64,000 nt of DNA from Gonium pectorale (Eukaryota; Chlorophyta; Chlorophyceae; Chlamydomonadales; Volvocaceae), in contig LSYV01000071.1 of NCBI GenBank assembly GCA_001584585.1, forward strand, positions 126,701 through 190,700, given 5' to 3'. The position numbers and the translations under genes are program-made. A model generated the notes under the pieces. That model saw only the letters and a program-made list of their open reading frames with translations, ran no database searches and was not told where the DNA came from. This document shows positions 1-11,759 of this stretch, piece by piece; position 1 is the stretch's first letter, and the number at the start of each line of letters is the position of its first letter.

Positions 1-50
1 GGGTTTCAACATGGTGTGTACCAGGGAAGCACGGGGGGGGGGTCATTCAC

Positions 51-152
51 CTGCTCCAATCGTGTCCGCGCTCGGCGTTCCCGCTCGTCGCCACTCAGCT
101 TGCCTTCCTCGTCCCCTTCTGTGTCCGAGCGCGATGTGGCCCCATCAAAGCT
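51..152 (-). CDS. Internal exon of an unidentified gene running off the left edge
   Basis: On the minus strand a 34-codon open block lies between an acceptor (CGTCACAG, just above 152) and a donor (CAG/GTGAATG, just below 51). Both boundaries are in phase 0. The peptide is acidic/basic and hydrophilic (SFDGATSRSDTEGDEEGKLS and on to RTRLEQ), as expected for a linker or short coiled coil. No family is recognised. The open frame continues upstream to about 485 but is less protein-like there, so only the well-bounded block is called. The rest of the gene would lie to the left of the window or in small exons not resolved here. Confidence 0.3.
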
Positions 153-1225
153 CTGTGACGGAGTCGTCAACGCTTGGAGCGCGCGAAACCCTCCGAAAAC
201 GTCATGAGATGCGCCAAACCGATGCTGCAGAGCATGATGTTGCCTTTGCAACGAGTTGACACCAAATAGACCGGCGCGAACGACTTGGCGAGCCCGGTTT
301 CGCAGCATTGGTGCTGGAAGTGACTGGCAGGAACCGACCCTCACCGCTTGCATAATTGGATCGACAGGTAGCAACATTACAATACGTCCAAAAAAGTTTG
401 CTAAATTGCCGGATTCCGAGGCCTGACTCAGCAGTTCCGCTAGCGGGACGGGCCGAAACTTGAACACTGTCCCGCAATGGAGCACAAAGAAGGTGCACGA
501 GACTGAGTATTGCAGGGACTAATGCCAAGGGTGAATGGGAGTACTGCCGTGGTGCACCTCGGTGCACGGGTGCCATTACCCAAGGGGCGACCCGCACATT
601 CCTGCGCCTGCACCACAAGAACAACTAAATTATTCCCATGTAGCCCTAGTGCCAGCTAGTACGAGAAGGGAAGTGGCTACAGGGCCGCTTAGGTGCCTTA
701 CGCACAGCGTCCCACCGAACACATCAAGGTGACTTGACCATCCCATCCTTCAATACGCCACTCGTACCAGGTAAGACCCATCGCCTCCCTCCACCTTGCT
801 GGGCGCCACCCGCTGCGGCGAACAAGCAATGCAGCGGAAGTTAAGTACAACCTATCAGTCATGCATTCGTGAGCACCATGAAGTCTAACAGTCTGGCAAG
901 TATGACAAGTAGAGCTTAGGCCCATTGTCCGATACATGTGGAGCACTCGGCCAACATGTGGTGGGTTCGGTCGCCCACGTCTCTTACCATACGCCGCACA
1001 CAAACCATCCTCTACAGCCGAACGTTTCTGCGTTAAGCCTCTTTCGTCACGGTAGTCCCGACACGTCCGGAAGCTTTTCCTCATGGCCTGCCCTCCTTGC
1101 GTCCTGGTCGTAAATGGTGTCGCATGCCCCACGCCTCGACGCATCCCTGCCCCAGCGCGTCCCTATTCCCTTTACATAAGTTCACATGGTCACCCGCTAC
1201 GCCATGGCGCCGCTGGCAATCCCAA
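153..1225. other. Intergenic, no gene seen
   Basis: No convincing exon chain was found on either strand. Open frames here have biased, shadow-like composition and no paired splice sites. The right end holds the 3' end of the CCDC77-like gene. Confidence 0.4.
1172..1176 (-). promoter_or_regulatory. TGTAA-type polyadenylation signal of the CCDC77-like gene
   Basis: TGTAA reads on the minus strand about 50 bases past the stop codon at 1226. TGTAA is the usual poly(A) signal of chlorophycean algae. The distance is right for a 3' UTR element; the assignment is by position only. Confidence 0.45.
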
Positions 1226-3784
1226 TCACCGCCGCCCTGGCTGCCGCCGGGAAGTCGATGCCGACCGCCTGGCAACGCCTCCCGCTACAACCGCCGCCAT
1301 CTTCTGTTCCTGCTTTTCCGCGAGCTGGTGTTCGAGCTCTTTAATCCTGCCGCGCACGTCCTGGAGTCCCTCTGCAAGCGCGCTCTTGACGCTCTGCGCT
1401 TCACCGCCACCGCCTCCTTGCGCTGGCGCTGGTGAGCGACCCGGCAGCTGGACGCCCTTGGGAGCCTTTTGCCGCAGCTGCTTCAGGATGGTATCTAGGC
1501 GGTCGTCATCTTCCAGCCTGGGGTCAGAGGGCGATTATGCGATTACTCTGGTCAGACATGCACGCGCACTCGCTCAATCGCAGCACTGGTATGCGTTTGC
1601 CCCAGTGAATACATGCACAGCAAGCGTCGACTAGACGACATATCCCGCATCAAACAAGGCACACTTGTATGCATCTCAATAACGCACCGCTCCACCAAGC
1701 GCATCTCGTGCAACTTGCGATCCACCGCCGTCAGCATCTTCCGCAGCACCGTCACGTCGGCCGTCCAGCCCTCGCAATCCAAGTGCCGTCGCAGCTCCAG
1801 CTGTTTATTGGCCTCTGTCAGGCGCGCCACCTTGAGCTCTAGTTCTGCCACGCGGCGGTCATACGCCGCCACGGCCGCGGTGTGCACGCTGGTCAGGTTC
1901 ATGAGCTCCTCCTCCTTGCTCTTGAGCTATGCGGTGTGCGCCATCATAAGACCGAGGGAAGCGGAGGCGGCCGGTATAGTAAGCATGTCCTCGCGGGCAC
2001 ATCGGCAAGTCGCTTCTCAAGCCCGGATATCGGTTGAACCAAAGCAGCTGTGTCCCGCACGCTGCATGCGCTTCCCACCTGGCTGCGCAGGTTGCTGGAG
2101 ACGTCGTCCAGCTTGGCTTCCGCCTCCTGCCTCGCTGCGCTGAGGTCGGCAGAAGCCTTTCGCCTCTGTTCCGCGCTCTGCTCTAACAAGGTCTGCCGTT
2201 CCCTAGCCAGGCTGGCCTGGCATTCCAGTGCGCGCTCCTCAGCCGCCTGCCGCTCTCGTCGCCCTGCCAAGGGTAACGGTACACCGGCGCATATCACCTG
2301 ACATGGTCGGCAAAGGCAAACCTTTTGTGGGCTTCAGGGGTGCCGGGTTTACAGTGGCATAGGCTCGAACAAGCGGTACTAGGGCCTGCAGGTTGCCTTT
2401 CATACGCATTGCAAGGTGACCGGGTCTGCAACTGCACATCAACTGGCGGCCCGTGAAGTGGCTGAAACTCATTCAGGATTGCAAAGCAGGGCATTAACTC
2501 GGTCCCACCTACGATGTAGTCCCGAGTCGTCTGGCGCAGTTGCTCTTCCACCCGCTGCAGCCGTTCGGTTGCCACTTCAAGCTGTTGCGTCAACGCTCGC
2601 CGGTGCGCCTCCTCCTCCTGCTCCCGGATCCTGCGGTCCTCCTGCAGCGCCGCCGTCCTCTCTGCTGCCAGCTGCCTCTGCACGTTGGGAGGTACACGGC
2701 ACGCTTACGCAAAGGCATGACCAGCGCCTTAGGAGGTTCACTTGGCTACAGCAATCTTTAAATCATAGTTCAAGCAGGACGCTAGCGCACCCACCTGCTC
2801 GTTGAGCTGGGCGTGCAGCGATTCCACCTGCAGCAGGAGGTGGTCCACGCTAGGCCCTGAGACACTGCCAGGTTGCGCGGCACCTCGCCCTGCCCCGGCA
2901 TTTGGCTGTGCCAGCAGCTGCTGAATTGTCTTCCTGTCCTGAATCTCCTGCAGGCGGAGCTCGTCGTTCTCTGCTTGGAGCGCAAGCAAGCGCTGCCGCT
3001 CATCGAAGAGGAAATTGTGGGCGTCACTCAAGGCCTGGGAGGGAAAAGGGGAAAGCCAGGAAGGACGCCGAATATATGTATCACATGGCGCAAATTTGCA
3101 CGAGCATAGACGGCCACTATGTTATGGAGGCGAATAAGTTCACAGCTTCAGCCCTGTTGTCGTACAACAGTCCGGCTCCTAAGGGCACTGCTACGGCCGC
3201 AATTCATTCCCCCGCGCAACATCTGGCCGCTGCCCTGTAACCCAGCCGACCTTTTGCAGCTCCCGGACCTCCTCGCTACGTTTCCGGGCTTCCCATTCCA
3301 GCACATGCAGTTCAGAGCCCTGCACAGCACACTGGTCAAGGCGCAGCAGGAGCTCTGCGCGCTCCGAGTCGAAACTCTCTGGAGAGCAGGAAAACAGGGT
3401 GACACGTAGGTGAATGGGGGATGTTGTCATGGGGCGGAGCTTGGGTCAGGTAGGACGACGGGACTGTCGTGAGGGTGCCCGCACGACGGTCAGCTCTTGC
3501 ACTGCTGCCGCTCTTGCGTTGTCCCGGCCACGTGTCCTCCTAGATCTACACCTCCCGACCTCGTGTCCTCCTAGCCCTCGCCCTCGTGTCCTCATCGACC
3601 TCCCATCGTATCCTCGTCGACCTCCCATCCTACGGAATATATCCTCAGTTACCAACTTACCAACTCTCTTCTTGTAGTATTCCAGCAGGTCCGCCGTCGA
3701 CTGTTCTTCCGCTGCCCTCGCGGCAGCAATGGCAGCGCCTTCGGTCCTGCTGTCCTTCTTTGGTATCCCTCTTTCATGACCCAT
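1226..3784 (-). CDS. CCDC77: CCDC77-like coiled-coil protein (centrosome/basal body)
   Basis: Seven exons join in phase: 3784-3661, 3378-3251, 3034-2795, 2677-2509, 2263-2079, 1920-1688 and 1517-1226, giving about 456 residues (human CCDC77 is about 488). Landmarks follow CCDC77 in order: LLEYYKKR near the N-terminus; an E-rich segment ending EEVRELQK; ALSDAHNFLFDERQRLL; a DRKTIQQLL block; LLLQVESLHAQLNEQ; and near the end LELRRHLDCEGWTADVTVLR, matching the conserved 'ERRR..EVEGF.TDI.VLR' region. The C-terminus is a further coiled coil (GRIKELEHQLAEKQEQ). Nearly all of it is heptad-rich with no membrane or enzymatic motif. In animals the protein is centrosomal; a basal-body or flagellar role here is inferred. 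Intron 1 carries a short degenerate minisatellite (about 3540-3630). The N-terminus could extend into an unseen upstream exon. Confidence 0.8.
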
Positions 3785-4054
3785 ACGGCTTGTGTCTACA
3801 CCTTAAGTCGTTCGCGTGGCCGTGTGCAAGAATCGGGCGGAAAAGGTGAAAGACGAGGGCCGGGTCAAACTTGTTGTCCACAAAAGCTTCACGGGACCTT
3901 AGCGATGGCTTGCGCTATCAAAGCTTGGCTCTGCCCCTGCTGTCACCTGTCACCTGTATACGCAGGATCCGGATTTTCCTTTCTATTTGGCACACGTGGA
4001 GGTGGAAGGCGTATCGCCACCATTTGCAATAAAAGAGAATTACATTTTGCAGAA
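3785..4054. promoter_or_regulatory. Divergent intergenic region between the CCDC77-like gene and the 4055 gene
   Basis: The two start codons face away from each other across 270 bases, so both promoters and 5' UTRs must share this space. No clear TATA box or named element was recognised. Confidence 0.35.
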
Positions 4055-4837
4055 ATGCACAAGGCGCACCTCACGCTCCCGTTCGTCACCCTCGCGTGCC
4101 TCATGCTGGCACAGCGAGGCGCGGAGGCCGTAGAACCGGGCAGAGAAGGGCTGATACAGCGGCTCAGGGAGGAAGCGGCTCACATCGCACGCAGCCTTCG
4201 GGTACGTGCCGGCGGACGCAACCGTGGGGCAGGGCTCCGTCACCCTTACCTGCTACGCGCGCAGGACAAAGAGCGCTTTCAGGCAAAATTCAGCGACATA
4301 CGTGATGATATTAAGTTCATGGCTTGGTCCGCAGCTTCTGAGGTTCAGCGAGCTGCCGGTGCGTTCAGAGTTTGTAAGACTGTGCGAAACACGGCTCCCC
4401 CCCTGGGACGGAGGGCACATTCCGCATGCCTGCATCGCCCGCCTTGTGTACCAGCTCGCCCTGCTTCGGATGTGCATGCCCGTAAAGGCGGATCTCTCTT
4501 TGCTGCTTTTGTATTTGCCTTCCGCATGGTAGAGCTTGGTTGCCCAATATGCACGCTGACTATGCGCTCTGCTGGTACTGCAGGACCGTACCTGCAGTCC
4601 CTAACGGACTCTTGGACACATTTCCGCGTCCGGGTTAAACACTGGCTACATCAGGGACTGCACCGTCCGCGTGCAGCGCTGTTGAACTGGCATCGATCCG
4701 CCACGAAGGCCCTCCACGAGTTTGCAGTAAGGCACGACCTGTCAACTGTGCCTGAGCAGGCTGAGACGGCACTGCTACTGATGTACAGCGGGTTTGTGGC
4801 ACTCGCGCTTTCCCTGGTTGTAAGGAAGATGCTGTAA
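4055..4837 (+). CDS. Small secreted or tail-anchored membrane protein, unknown function
   Basis: Three exons (4055-4201, 4265-4358, 4584-4837) join in phase to give 164 residues. The ATG at 4055 starts MHKAHLTLPFVTLACLMLAQ, a short basic start followed by a hydrophobic stretch ending near RGAEA, a typical signal peptide. The middle is helical and amphipathic (DKERFQAKFSDIRDDIKF, then SLTDSWTHFRVRVKHWLHQ). The last 25 residues hold one hydrophobic span (LLLMYSGFVALALSLVV) before RKML, suggesting a type I topology with a very short basic tail. A TGTAA signal follows at 4972. No family is recognised. ER, plastid envelope and mitochondrial locations are all possible. Confidence 0.6.
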   Translation: MHKAHLTLPFVTLACLMLAQRGAEAVEPGREGLIQRLREEAAHIARSLRVRAGGRNRGAGLRHPYLLRAQDKERFQAKFSDIRDDIKFMAWSAASEVQRAAGAFRVCKTVRNTAPPLGRRAHSACLHRPPCVPARPASDVHARKGGSLFAAFVFAFRMVELGCPICTLTMRSAGTAGPYLQSLTDSWTHFRVRVKHWLHQGLHRPRAALLNWHRSATKALHEFAVRHDLSTVPEQAETALLLMYSGFVALALSLVVRKML

Positions 4838-4971
4838 GCGGATGTACGGCATATGTGAGGCCGGCTATGAAGACGTGTAGTATGCCTTCGTACATGTTAC
4901 AGAAAGCGGATGGCCGCACGTGCCAATGGCCTTCTGGCCTCGCAGCAGGACCTGACACGCTCAACTTCTTT

Positions 4972-4976
4972 TGTAA
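4972..4976 (+). promoter_or_regulatory. TGTAA-type polyadenylation signal
   Basis: TGTAA lies about 135 bases after the stop of the 164-residue membrane protein. It is assigned by position and by the algal consensus. Confidence 0.35.
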
Positions 4977-5320
4977 AGTGCTTGGCCATGCCACTGATCC
5001 AAAGAACACACCATATGTACCACAGATCAGAAGCAACTCGCGTGTTCGCATGTACAACTCGTGCTCAACCAAGGCAACCCAACGAACGGGGTCCATGTAC
5101 AGTCGGTTCCAATATGGGACACATGAAACATGCGGCATAGTTAAGATATCTTATCGGAATGGAAGCATATGCGTGTTGTTATGCATGCATCCATACAAGA
5201 ATCCCTGCCACTTCAGTCCGAACTCGTCAAGATCATCACCAGGACAACACCATTCGATCAACATCACCAAACACTGTAAAATGCAGGCCACGAGCTTACG
5301 AAGTTAGTAGAGTGTCATGC

Positions 5321-6140
5321 TTAGAAGTTCGGCTTGACCTCACCGCTGCGGACCTTCGCGTTGCGGACCTTCATAGCTTCCTTCCTCTCAGCACGCCTGG
5401 TCGCACGCGCACAGGGACACAGAGGGTGCTTGCGTTAGACGGCGACGGGTAGAACGTGCCCACTGCCACGTTGTACACGAGTGCGTTTATTGATCACGTC
5501 TTCTCCGTCGCCCAGTACCGCATAAGGTTTGCACGGAGGCAGAACCATGTGCCCTGTACTCGGTGCCCTGCTGGAAACATCACACCCTCGGGTGTGTATG
5601 TCCGTGGAGGCTGCCTTCCCCGTTTCTGGTACTCTTTTTTTCATGTGCGAGATAATGCCGGGCACACGGTTCTGCAGGCCATCCGGTACCCGTTCTGAGG
5701 GAGACAACTTTGCAACGGCAGACAGATACTATGCTGTCCCTACTCTCCATCCACACCGACTAGGAACATCACAACTTACTGCTGCTGGAGCAGCTCGGCG
5801 CGGCTCAAGTTCTTCTTGGCCGATGCGTTGGCGGGTGCCACGGCAGCCAGTGGCATGAGCAGCAATGCCAGGGCCGTTCGACGCTGAACGGGCGTAGCGG
5901 CCGCGGGCATCTGGAGGGGTTGGAGGAGACCAGCAGGATACCGAACATCGGCCAACGTGCCGTTCCAAGGAGGGATATGGGCCCTTCCGAGCATACGCCT
6001 GCGCTATACCTTTGCCCGACAACCTGATTAGCTACGCGACAACGCACCTTCGCTTGCTGAGCAGCAGGGCTTGCGCTGGCGCGGCAGACAACCGAGGGGG
6101 CCATTCCAACCACTGTAGCAGAAAGCCATGCGCTCAGCAT
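5321..6140 (-). CDS. Small plastid protein with a twin-arginine thylakoid-lumen signal
   Basis: Three exons (6140-6048, 5910-5780, 5396-5321) join in phase to 99 residues. The N-terminal part (MAPSVVCRASAS and on to AAQQAK) looks like an algal stroma-targeting transit peptide with a VCRA cleavage site. Exon 2 supplies QRRTALALLLMPLAAVAPAN followed by ASAKK, that is Arg-Arg, a hydrophobic core and an Ala-X-Ala type cleavage site, the form of a Tat-pathway lumen signal. The predicted mature peptide is only about 37 residues, very basic (KKNLSRAELLQQ, then RAERKEAMKVRN), ending KPNF. Exon 2 ends at a perfect GTAAGT donor; without splicing it would stop two codons later. The 383-base second intron contains a dispersed repeat. 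No known photosystem subunit was matched. Confidence 0.55.
5551..5643 (+). repeat. Dispersed hairpin repeat, copy 1
   Basis: This is one of about eight copies of a roughly 90-base element. The core runs GCCCTGCTGGAAACATCAC, then a hairpin CACACCC/TC/GGGTGTG, then a pyrimidine-rich arm ending in a T tract. It sits in the second intron of the lumen-protein gene, in the opposite orientation. Confidence 0.6.
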
Positions 6141-6564
6141 CAGCAACAACGTTCGAAATGTCACACACGCTTCAATGCGACAGCACCTGAAAGGAGGGGG
6201 GCAGCGAGCACTTGCGAGAGGGTTCGATCGGTTGAACTGTCTGCCGAACTGCGAGTATTTGGCGCAATATGTGCTCTGTGACGGGTGTCGGGTCCCTCGG
6301 TGTCAAAAATTGTCCTCGTCAGCAGGTACGACACCCAATTCAGGTTCCAGGTGCGTCAAAAATATCGAGGCTTTGTCCACTTGTCGACAGTATGATATTG
6401 AGCAGGCTGCCGATCAATAAAAGCGTCCGTTTGCACTTTGGATCACAGTTGACCGGGTTTGCTGCGTCAACTGCTTGAGTACCTCTTTACATTTGGACGG
6501 CGCTTCGTTAGGGAAAAGTTTGCCTGTGTAGCATGCTTCAACCAGCTGTCGGTCGGTAGGCGTC

Positions 6565-9500
6565 ATGGACCTGCCTAGCCTTGTATCCAACAAGGAGCTC
6601 CTGGAGCGGCTCTCGCGGGAATATGAGCTACTTAAGGGATCAGGGGGTGAGTGGGCGTGAGATTATTCTTCTCGGGTGCAAGCAATGCACCTCCTCTCCC
6701 CCTTCTTTGTTCCCCCCGGAGTAGCCGAGGTGGATTACGCAGCCTGGGTCCGCCAGCGGCTGCGTGAAGCCGCTGCCGAGCTGGCGTCCTCAGTGCTGCG
6801 CACCGACGTTGACAGCGCCGGCCCCCATCGTGGCGCTGATGAGGGGCCCACTGCTGCCGAACCGAGGGAGCGAAGCGGCGTTGCGCGGCTTGGGTCCGGT
6901 AGGACGAGTGCATATGACGCGGCTCCCGCGTTGGGCGCTGACCTGGGCCCTGTCAGCCGGGACCCCACCGACCGGTCCGAGCAGCTGCTTCTCAGCAGGT
7001 GTGACACGAAAGCAGCTTAAATGTGACGCTGGCCGTCGCGTGCGCTGACTCGTTTGTATGGCCCTATGCAGGGCAACTGGTCAGCTGGTGGCGCGACAGC
7101 TGGCATATCCGTGGGCATATGGAGGGCCGGAATCTGCGTGGTTCATGCTGGGAGAAGGCGATCCCGCCGCGACGTCACAGATTGCGTACGGATCAGCTGT
7201 GGGAGGCTTCGGGCCAACGTCGCAAGCAGCGGCAGTTGGCGCTGTGAAGGTATGTACATGTTCACTTCCCTGGTTTGGCCAGCGTAGCATTCATGGGCAC
7301 ACTCTCTATGGCGTGCTAGATACCCAAGAAGCAGAAGAAAGTGGTCATCGTATCACCGCAGCGCTCGCCCGCCGGACAGCTGTCTGGCGCGAGTGCCAAG
7401 CCGCGGTCGTGGGTGTCGAGCGCGCCACCCGTGAGCAAGTTGTACTCCGAGGTGGAGCCTGGGCTCTTCACTGCAAGGCCCGACGCGTACGCCTACCCCA
7501 AGGTGTGCGCATTCTGCAGGACCGCGCGTGGCTTTGTGAATTCGGTGCCCACCATAATTGATCAGGTCACACTCTGCAGGCCCGCCCTCGCCGCTCCCCT
7601 GCGGTGGCCAGACGTCCCGACTGGGTCAACGCAGCGAGTCTGCAGGCTGCTCTTCGTGGAGCATCTTCCGCCATTCCACACCTGCAGGTATGTTGGTTGG
7701 AGTTGGCTACCAACAGCGTTTAGCCCGTTCTGCGGTCAACATCCTCGCCGAATTTCGAACGCAGGCCGCTGCAGACCGAGAGCGGCGATTAGCCCTCTCC
7801 ACTGCGCTCGCGCGCCAGACGCTCGCTTCAGGGCTTGGGCCCGATGAGGCGCGAGCAGCGGCCCTCTACGGGGTAGTACCCGCTGCAGCAGCAGCCGCGG
7901 CTCACGCTGCGCAGTACGACCATGTGCTCCTGGTCGCGCAGCAGCTAGCGCAGCAAAACGAACAGCTCGCGCGTGCGGTTCAGGATAATAATTCGGCTCT
8001 GGCACAGCAGCAGGTGAGATGCCGTTCGTAGTTGCTCCAAGCTGCAGACTGCGCTTCGGGTGGCCTCACATGCTTCCTCCTACCCAGGCTCTTCTTGATT
8101 CGGCGCTGCAACAGCGCCAGAGCTCCACTGCACACGGGAGCGCCGCGCAGAATGCATCAGTACAGGTGCAGGTGGTGCAGCGGCCTTGGTTTGTCCGGAC
8201 CACGGCCGGACAGCAAGCGAAGGATACCCGGACCCGCAGCGCGTCACCCGGGGCGACCCGCACTCGCCGCAAGGAGCTGCTGCCAGTGCCCTCGGCGGCC
8301 ACCACCACCAAGGAACAAGACCGCGCAGCCCGCAAGGAGCAGCTGAAGGCTCTGCTGAAGCAGATCCTCAAGGGCGCTGGGAAGGCCAGCGGCCAGGAAG
8401 GCCGGCGGCGTTTCGCCAGCGGCATGGCAGAGGCGGAGAAGCTAGTGGCGGCAATCCAGGGGCTCGCGCGCGTGAAGTCTGGCAGCAACACCAGGGGTGG
8501 TGGAGCAAGTACCGAGCGGGTGAGAGAGCCGGGCAAGGGCGTTACAGGAGGGGCACTGGAAAGGTTAGGGCTGTGATGCTGTGTCTTCGCAGTCTTCCTC
8601 AGGGTAGAGGGCATTGCACGCAAGGCACATCCATCTTCTGCTACCTATCATCGGGTAGGCTGACGCGAACTCGCTCTACGAATTCCCAGCAAGCACATCT
8701 GCTGTGGTATGATACCAGTGCCGTTTGGTACCTGCCATAACCCGTCCCCGCACTCCCACACAATCCCCCCTTGCTGCAGCCCGAGCCGGCGGCTGCGGCA
8801 ACCACCGTCTTGGACGCCGACGCTGCAGCCCCATTAGTCCACAGCAATGTGGACGCTGTGGTGGATCCCGGCGACACTCAGGCCTTGGTCGGCGACCAGC
8901 ACAGCCAACAGGCTGCAGCAAATGACAAGGCTGCAAGTGCTTTGGGGGCTCAACGTTCGTCGAGGGTGCCATCACGCGCCACCTCCAAGAAAGAGGTGCA
9001 GGGCTCATCACGTGGACAGTCAGCCCGCCCATCGCGGTCGCACTCTCGCGGTCCCTCCTCAGGGAACCTTTCCGAACACCGCGTACCCTCGCAGTCGCGG
9101 CCGCCCTCCAGAACAGACTCGTTGCAGGGCGTTACCTGGCCTCAGCCTTCCAGGGCAGCGTCCCTCGACCGGTCCAGTCGTGCGTCACGAGAGCTCTCGG
9201 GCGCCAGCTTAACTGTAGGCAGCCTTGCCTCTGGACCAGTATCGCGGCGGGAGAGCGCCGGACTAGGTAGGTCCGCTCGTTGCAGGCTCTGTTACATACG
9301 AGGCATGCAGGCCAAGATATGGGCCTTAGTTAAGCTGGCGTGCGTATCAGTCGCATGCAGCCTTAGTAGTGAATCAGAGAGTGCATCCCTTACCGCTCCG
9401 AAGGCTTCCGCAATCCCTCACCACTGCTACAGGTTCTGATGTTGCACCCTTTAAGTCCGAGGAGGTACAGGTGTCTGATGAACAGCCTCGACCGGAGCCT

Positions 9501-11506
9501 GCACCAGGCAATGCTGACGCCTCCGGCCGAGGGGGTCCCCCCTTCAAGTCGGGAGGCTCCCTAAAGGCGGCCACAGCGACACCGCCGCATGCCAATATGC
9601 CCCCTGCCTCGACTTTGCCTACCTTGGTGGGCGGTGCTCATACCCCAGCATACAACGTCACAAGTGGTCTTCTTCACATCAGGCGCGAAATCTCTCCTGG
9701 CGCACAGCACCAGGATCAGATTAGGGCCGCCGGAGTGCCACCCGGTGTTATGGCAGAGTCGCTGGAGGACCAGGTGCAGCAGATCGTAGAGCGGGACGCA
9801 GCAGCCTTCGCTGAGATGGCAAGGTGCGCGGGTTCAGGCGGTTTGCGCTGAGTACTCTCCACTGTGCAATTACGGGGCGCACGGAGTCCCACATGGTGCG
9901 TTGACAGTCCGGGCCTGAAATGGGCAACGAATACACCGTCTGCCAGTCTGCAATATAGCCAGGAAGGGGTTGTGCATAAGGTATCTGGAATATATAGTCC
10001 ACCTCGAGCCCGCGGATGCCACGTTTCGACATCCAGGTGCACAAGCAGTACATTCTGACTTGATCAGCTGGTATGTCCACAGTGACCGGACTCACCCTGC
10101 AGGCTGCAAAAGCTCGACGCCCTGGAGCATCGGCTGCACGCAATGGTGGACAAAGTCGAGACCAAGCTATCGCACGTCCTGCGGCCGCTGCAGCTCAGCG
10201 CGCAGCAGCTAGTGCAGGCGGGGCTGGGCCAGGACGAGTGGGGGCTCCACATTGGACTGGATGGGCAGCAGTCGCTTGTACGAGGAGGACCGGCAGTTGC
10301 AGCGCAGCCCGTAGCCACTAGCGGCACGCTGGCCGGTGGCCAAGTCCAGGCAGGAACTGGCGGTGTGGGCGGCGTGACCAGCCCACGCACTGCCGCAATG
10401 TCTGTGCTCGAGCTGCAGCGCATGCTCATCCAAATCAACCGAATGGAAAGCAAGGAGCAGGAAGTCCGGTAAGGTTCGATTCGTGGCTTCATGGGGAAGT
10501 AATAGGTAAGGCGTTGGCATACGGTTGCTAGTAGGAAAGGGCTGGTCACTATCCCAGCAGTTCAAGTAGTACGTCCTTGATACAGGGAGAGCGCCTCCCT
10601 TTCGGCAGGGACTCCTAGACAACCCACGGCACGCCAGGCGGCCAGGAGGCCCGCATGCTCGAGAACAGCAGTTTACCAACATCTCCCCCCGCTTCCCTCT
10701 TCCGTCTGGCAAATGTAATACAGGCGGAAGTGGTTCCATGATGTCAAAGTATCCAAAGGACGCAGCGCCTCAGCGCAGCCCATCGTCGTCCGAGACGGCC
10801 AGGTTGGCTCGGTGAACCCGGATGAGCCCGTGTCAACGTCTGCATCTCCGGTTCGCGCGCCGCGCCAGGCCACCAGCCCCCGCCCTCCCGACCCGGGCTG
10901 CTGGTCCTTCGCACGGCCGCCTACTGCAAGCGTCCTTGCGACGGTTGCTGCTGACAGCAGCCACGCTGCCGGCGAGGGCAGCCTCAGCGTGGAAGCCCAG
11001 GACGGCTCGGCTTATGACTATGGGCCTGATCCGATCAGCAATGCCACGCTGGAATCCGTATTGCGGGGGCGGCGACGCTTCATGCGGGCACAGCACTTGG
11101 CGGACGGGGATCTGCTTTCATCGGCCCGGCCCAGTCTCAACCCCGTTCAGGTACAATGCGGTCCATGGCATTCCAAATGCATGCGTATGTTGCTTCCGGT
11201 TTGCAGGCGTCCTACGAAATATTGTAAGGGGGGATGATGCAAGTCCGTCGAGCGCTGTCGGCGTTTGGCAACAACTGAGAGACCGCCTTCCCTCTCCAAT
11301 CATAGATTATGGAGGACGTCACGGACGCTCTACTAGACGAAATGTGTCGGGAGCAAGCCCAAGGTGGGTGTTCTGCAAGGATTGGGCCACAGGTGCTTTT
11401 GGTGTTTCCCATTAATCAGGACCCTCCATTTGCAGAGCTGCTGGGCTTTTGCGACAGCCTTGGTGAGCACGTCTTCAAGGACGAGTTCAACCTGGAGGAC
11501 GACTAA
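6565..11506 (+). CDS. Large coiled-coil/low-complexity protein, possibly centriolar
   Basis: Thirteen exons join in phase: 6565-6646, 6725-6998, 7072-7249, 7320-7502, 7580-7687, 7765-8013, 8088-8519, 8780-9266, 9433-9823, 10103-10468, 10724-11150, 11306-11363 and 11436-11506, giving about 1,101 residues. It opens MDLPSLVSNKELLERLSREY. Helical, Gln/Ala-rich segments (AQQLAQQNEQLARAVQDNN; a Lys/Ala-rich ARKEQLKALLKQI block) alternate with Ser/Arg/Pro-rich disordered stretches. Late segments include LQKLDALEHRLHAMVDKVE. The end is acidic: IMEDVTDALLDEMCREQAQ, then FKDEFNLEDD. The short acidic end recalls scaffold proteins of the Moonraker/KIAA0753 type, but this is only an impression. No enzymatic motif is present. 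A TGTAA signal follows at 11704. Confidence 0.6.
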
Positions 11507-11703
11507 GGGCGGCCGCGGGTCCTTCTGATGCCGATGATCCCAGGCGCACCCTAGCTACTGGTTGTCGATGCTCACCCTTGTTGAGTTGCAGCATTCCTTC
11601 TGCCCACGTGCTCTTGATTGCGGCTCGTCGTGTCGCCTCTCGAGTTATGACCCAGGGGTCGCTCATCCTGCGGGTCAGTCAGCAGGTTAAGGTTGCGGAT
11701 ACA

Positions 11704-11708
11704 TGTAA
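11704..11708 (+). promoter_or_regulatory. TGTAA-type polyadenylation signal
   Basis: TGTAA lies about 200 bases after the stop at 11506 and about 50 before the first ATG of the PCMT gene, so the two genes are closely packed head to tail. Confidence 0.35.
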
Positions 11709-11759
11709 CAAGAAGATTCGTCACCTACGTGCCAGTCGAACAAATTGAAGCTTTCGTTC

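Noticed and set aside
698..1144. Minus-strand frame of 148 codons as a separate gene
   Set aside because: No recognisable composition, splice partners or family. Treated as chance.
7717..7764. Extending the sixth exon of the 6565 gene upstream to RLARSAVNILAEFRT
   Set aside because: It would need a 29-base intron. An in-phase acceptor at 7764/7765 gives a normal 77-base intron.
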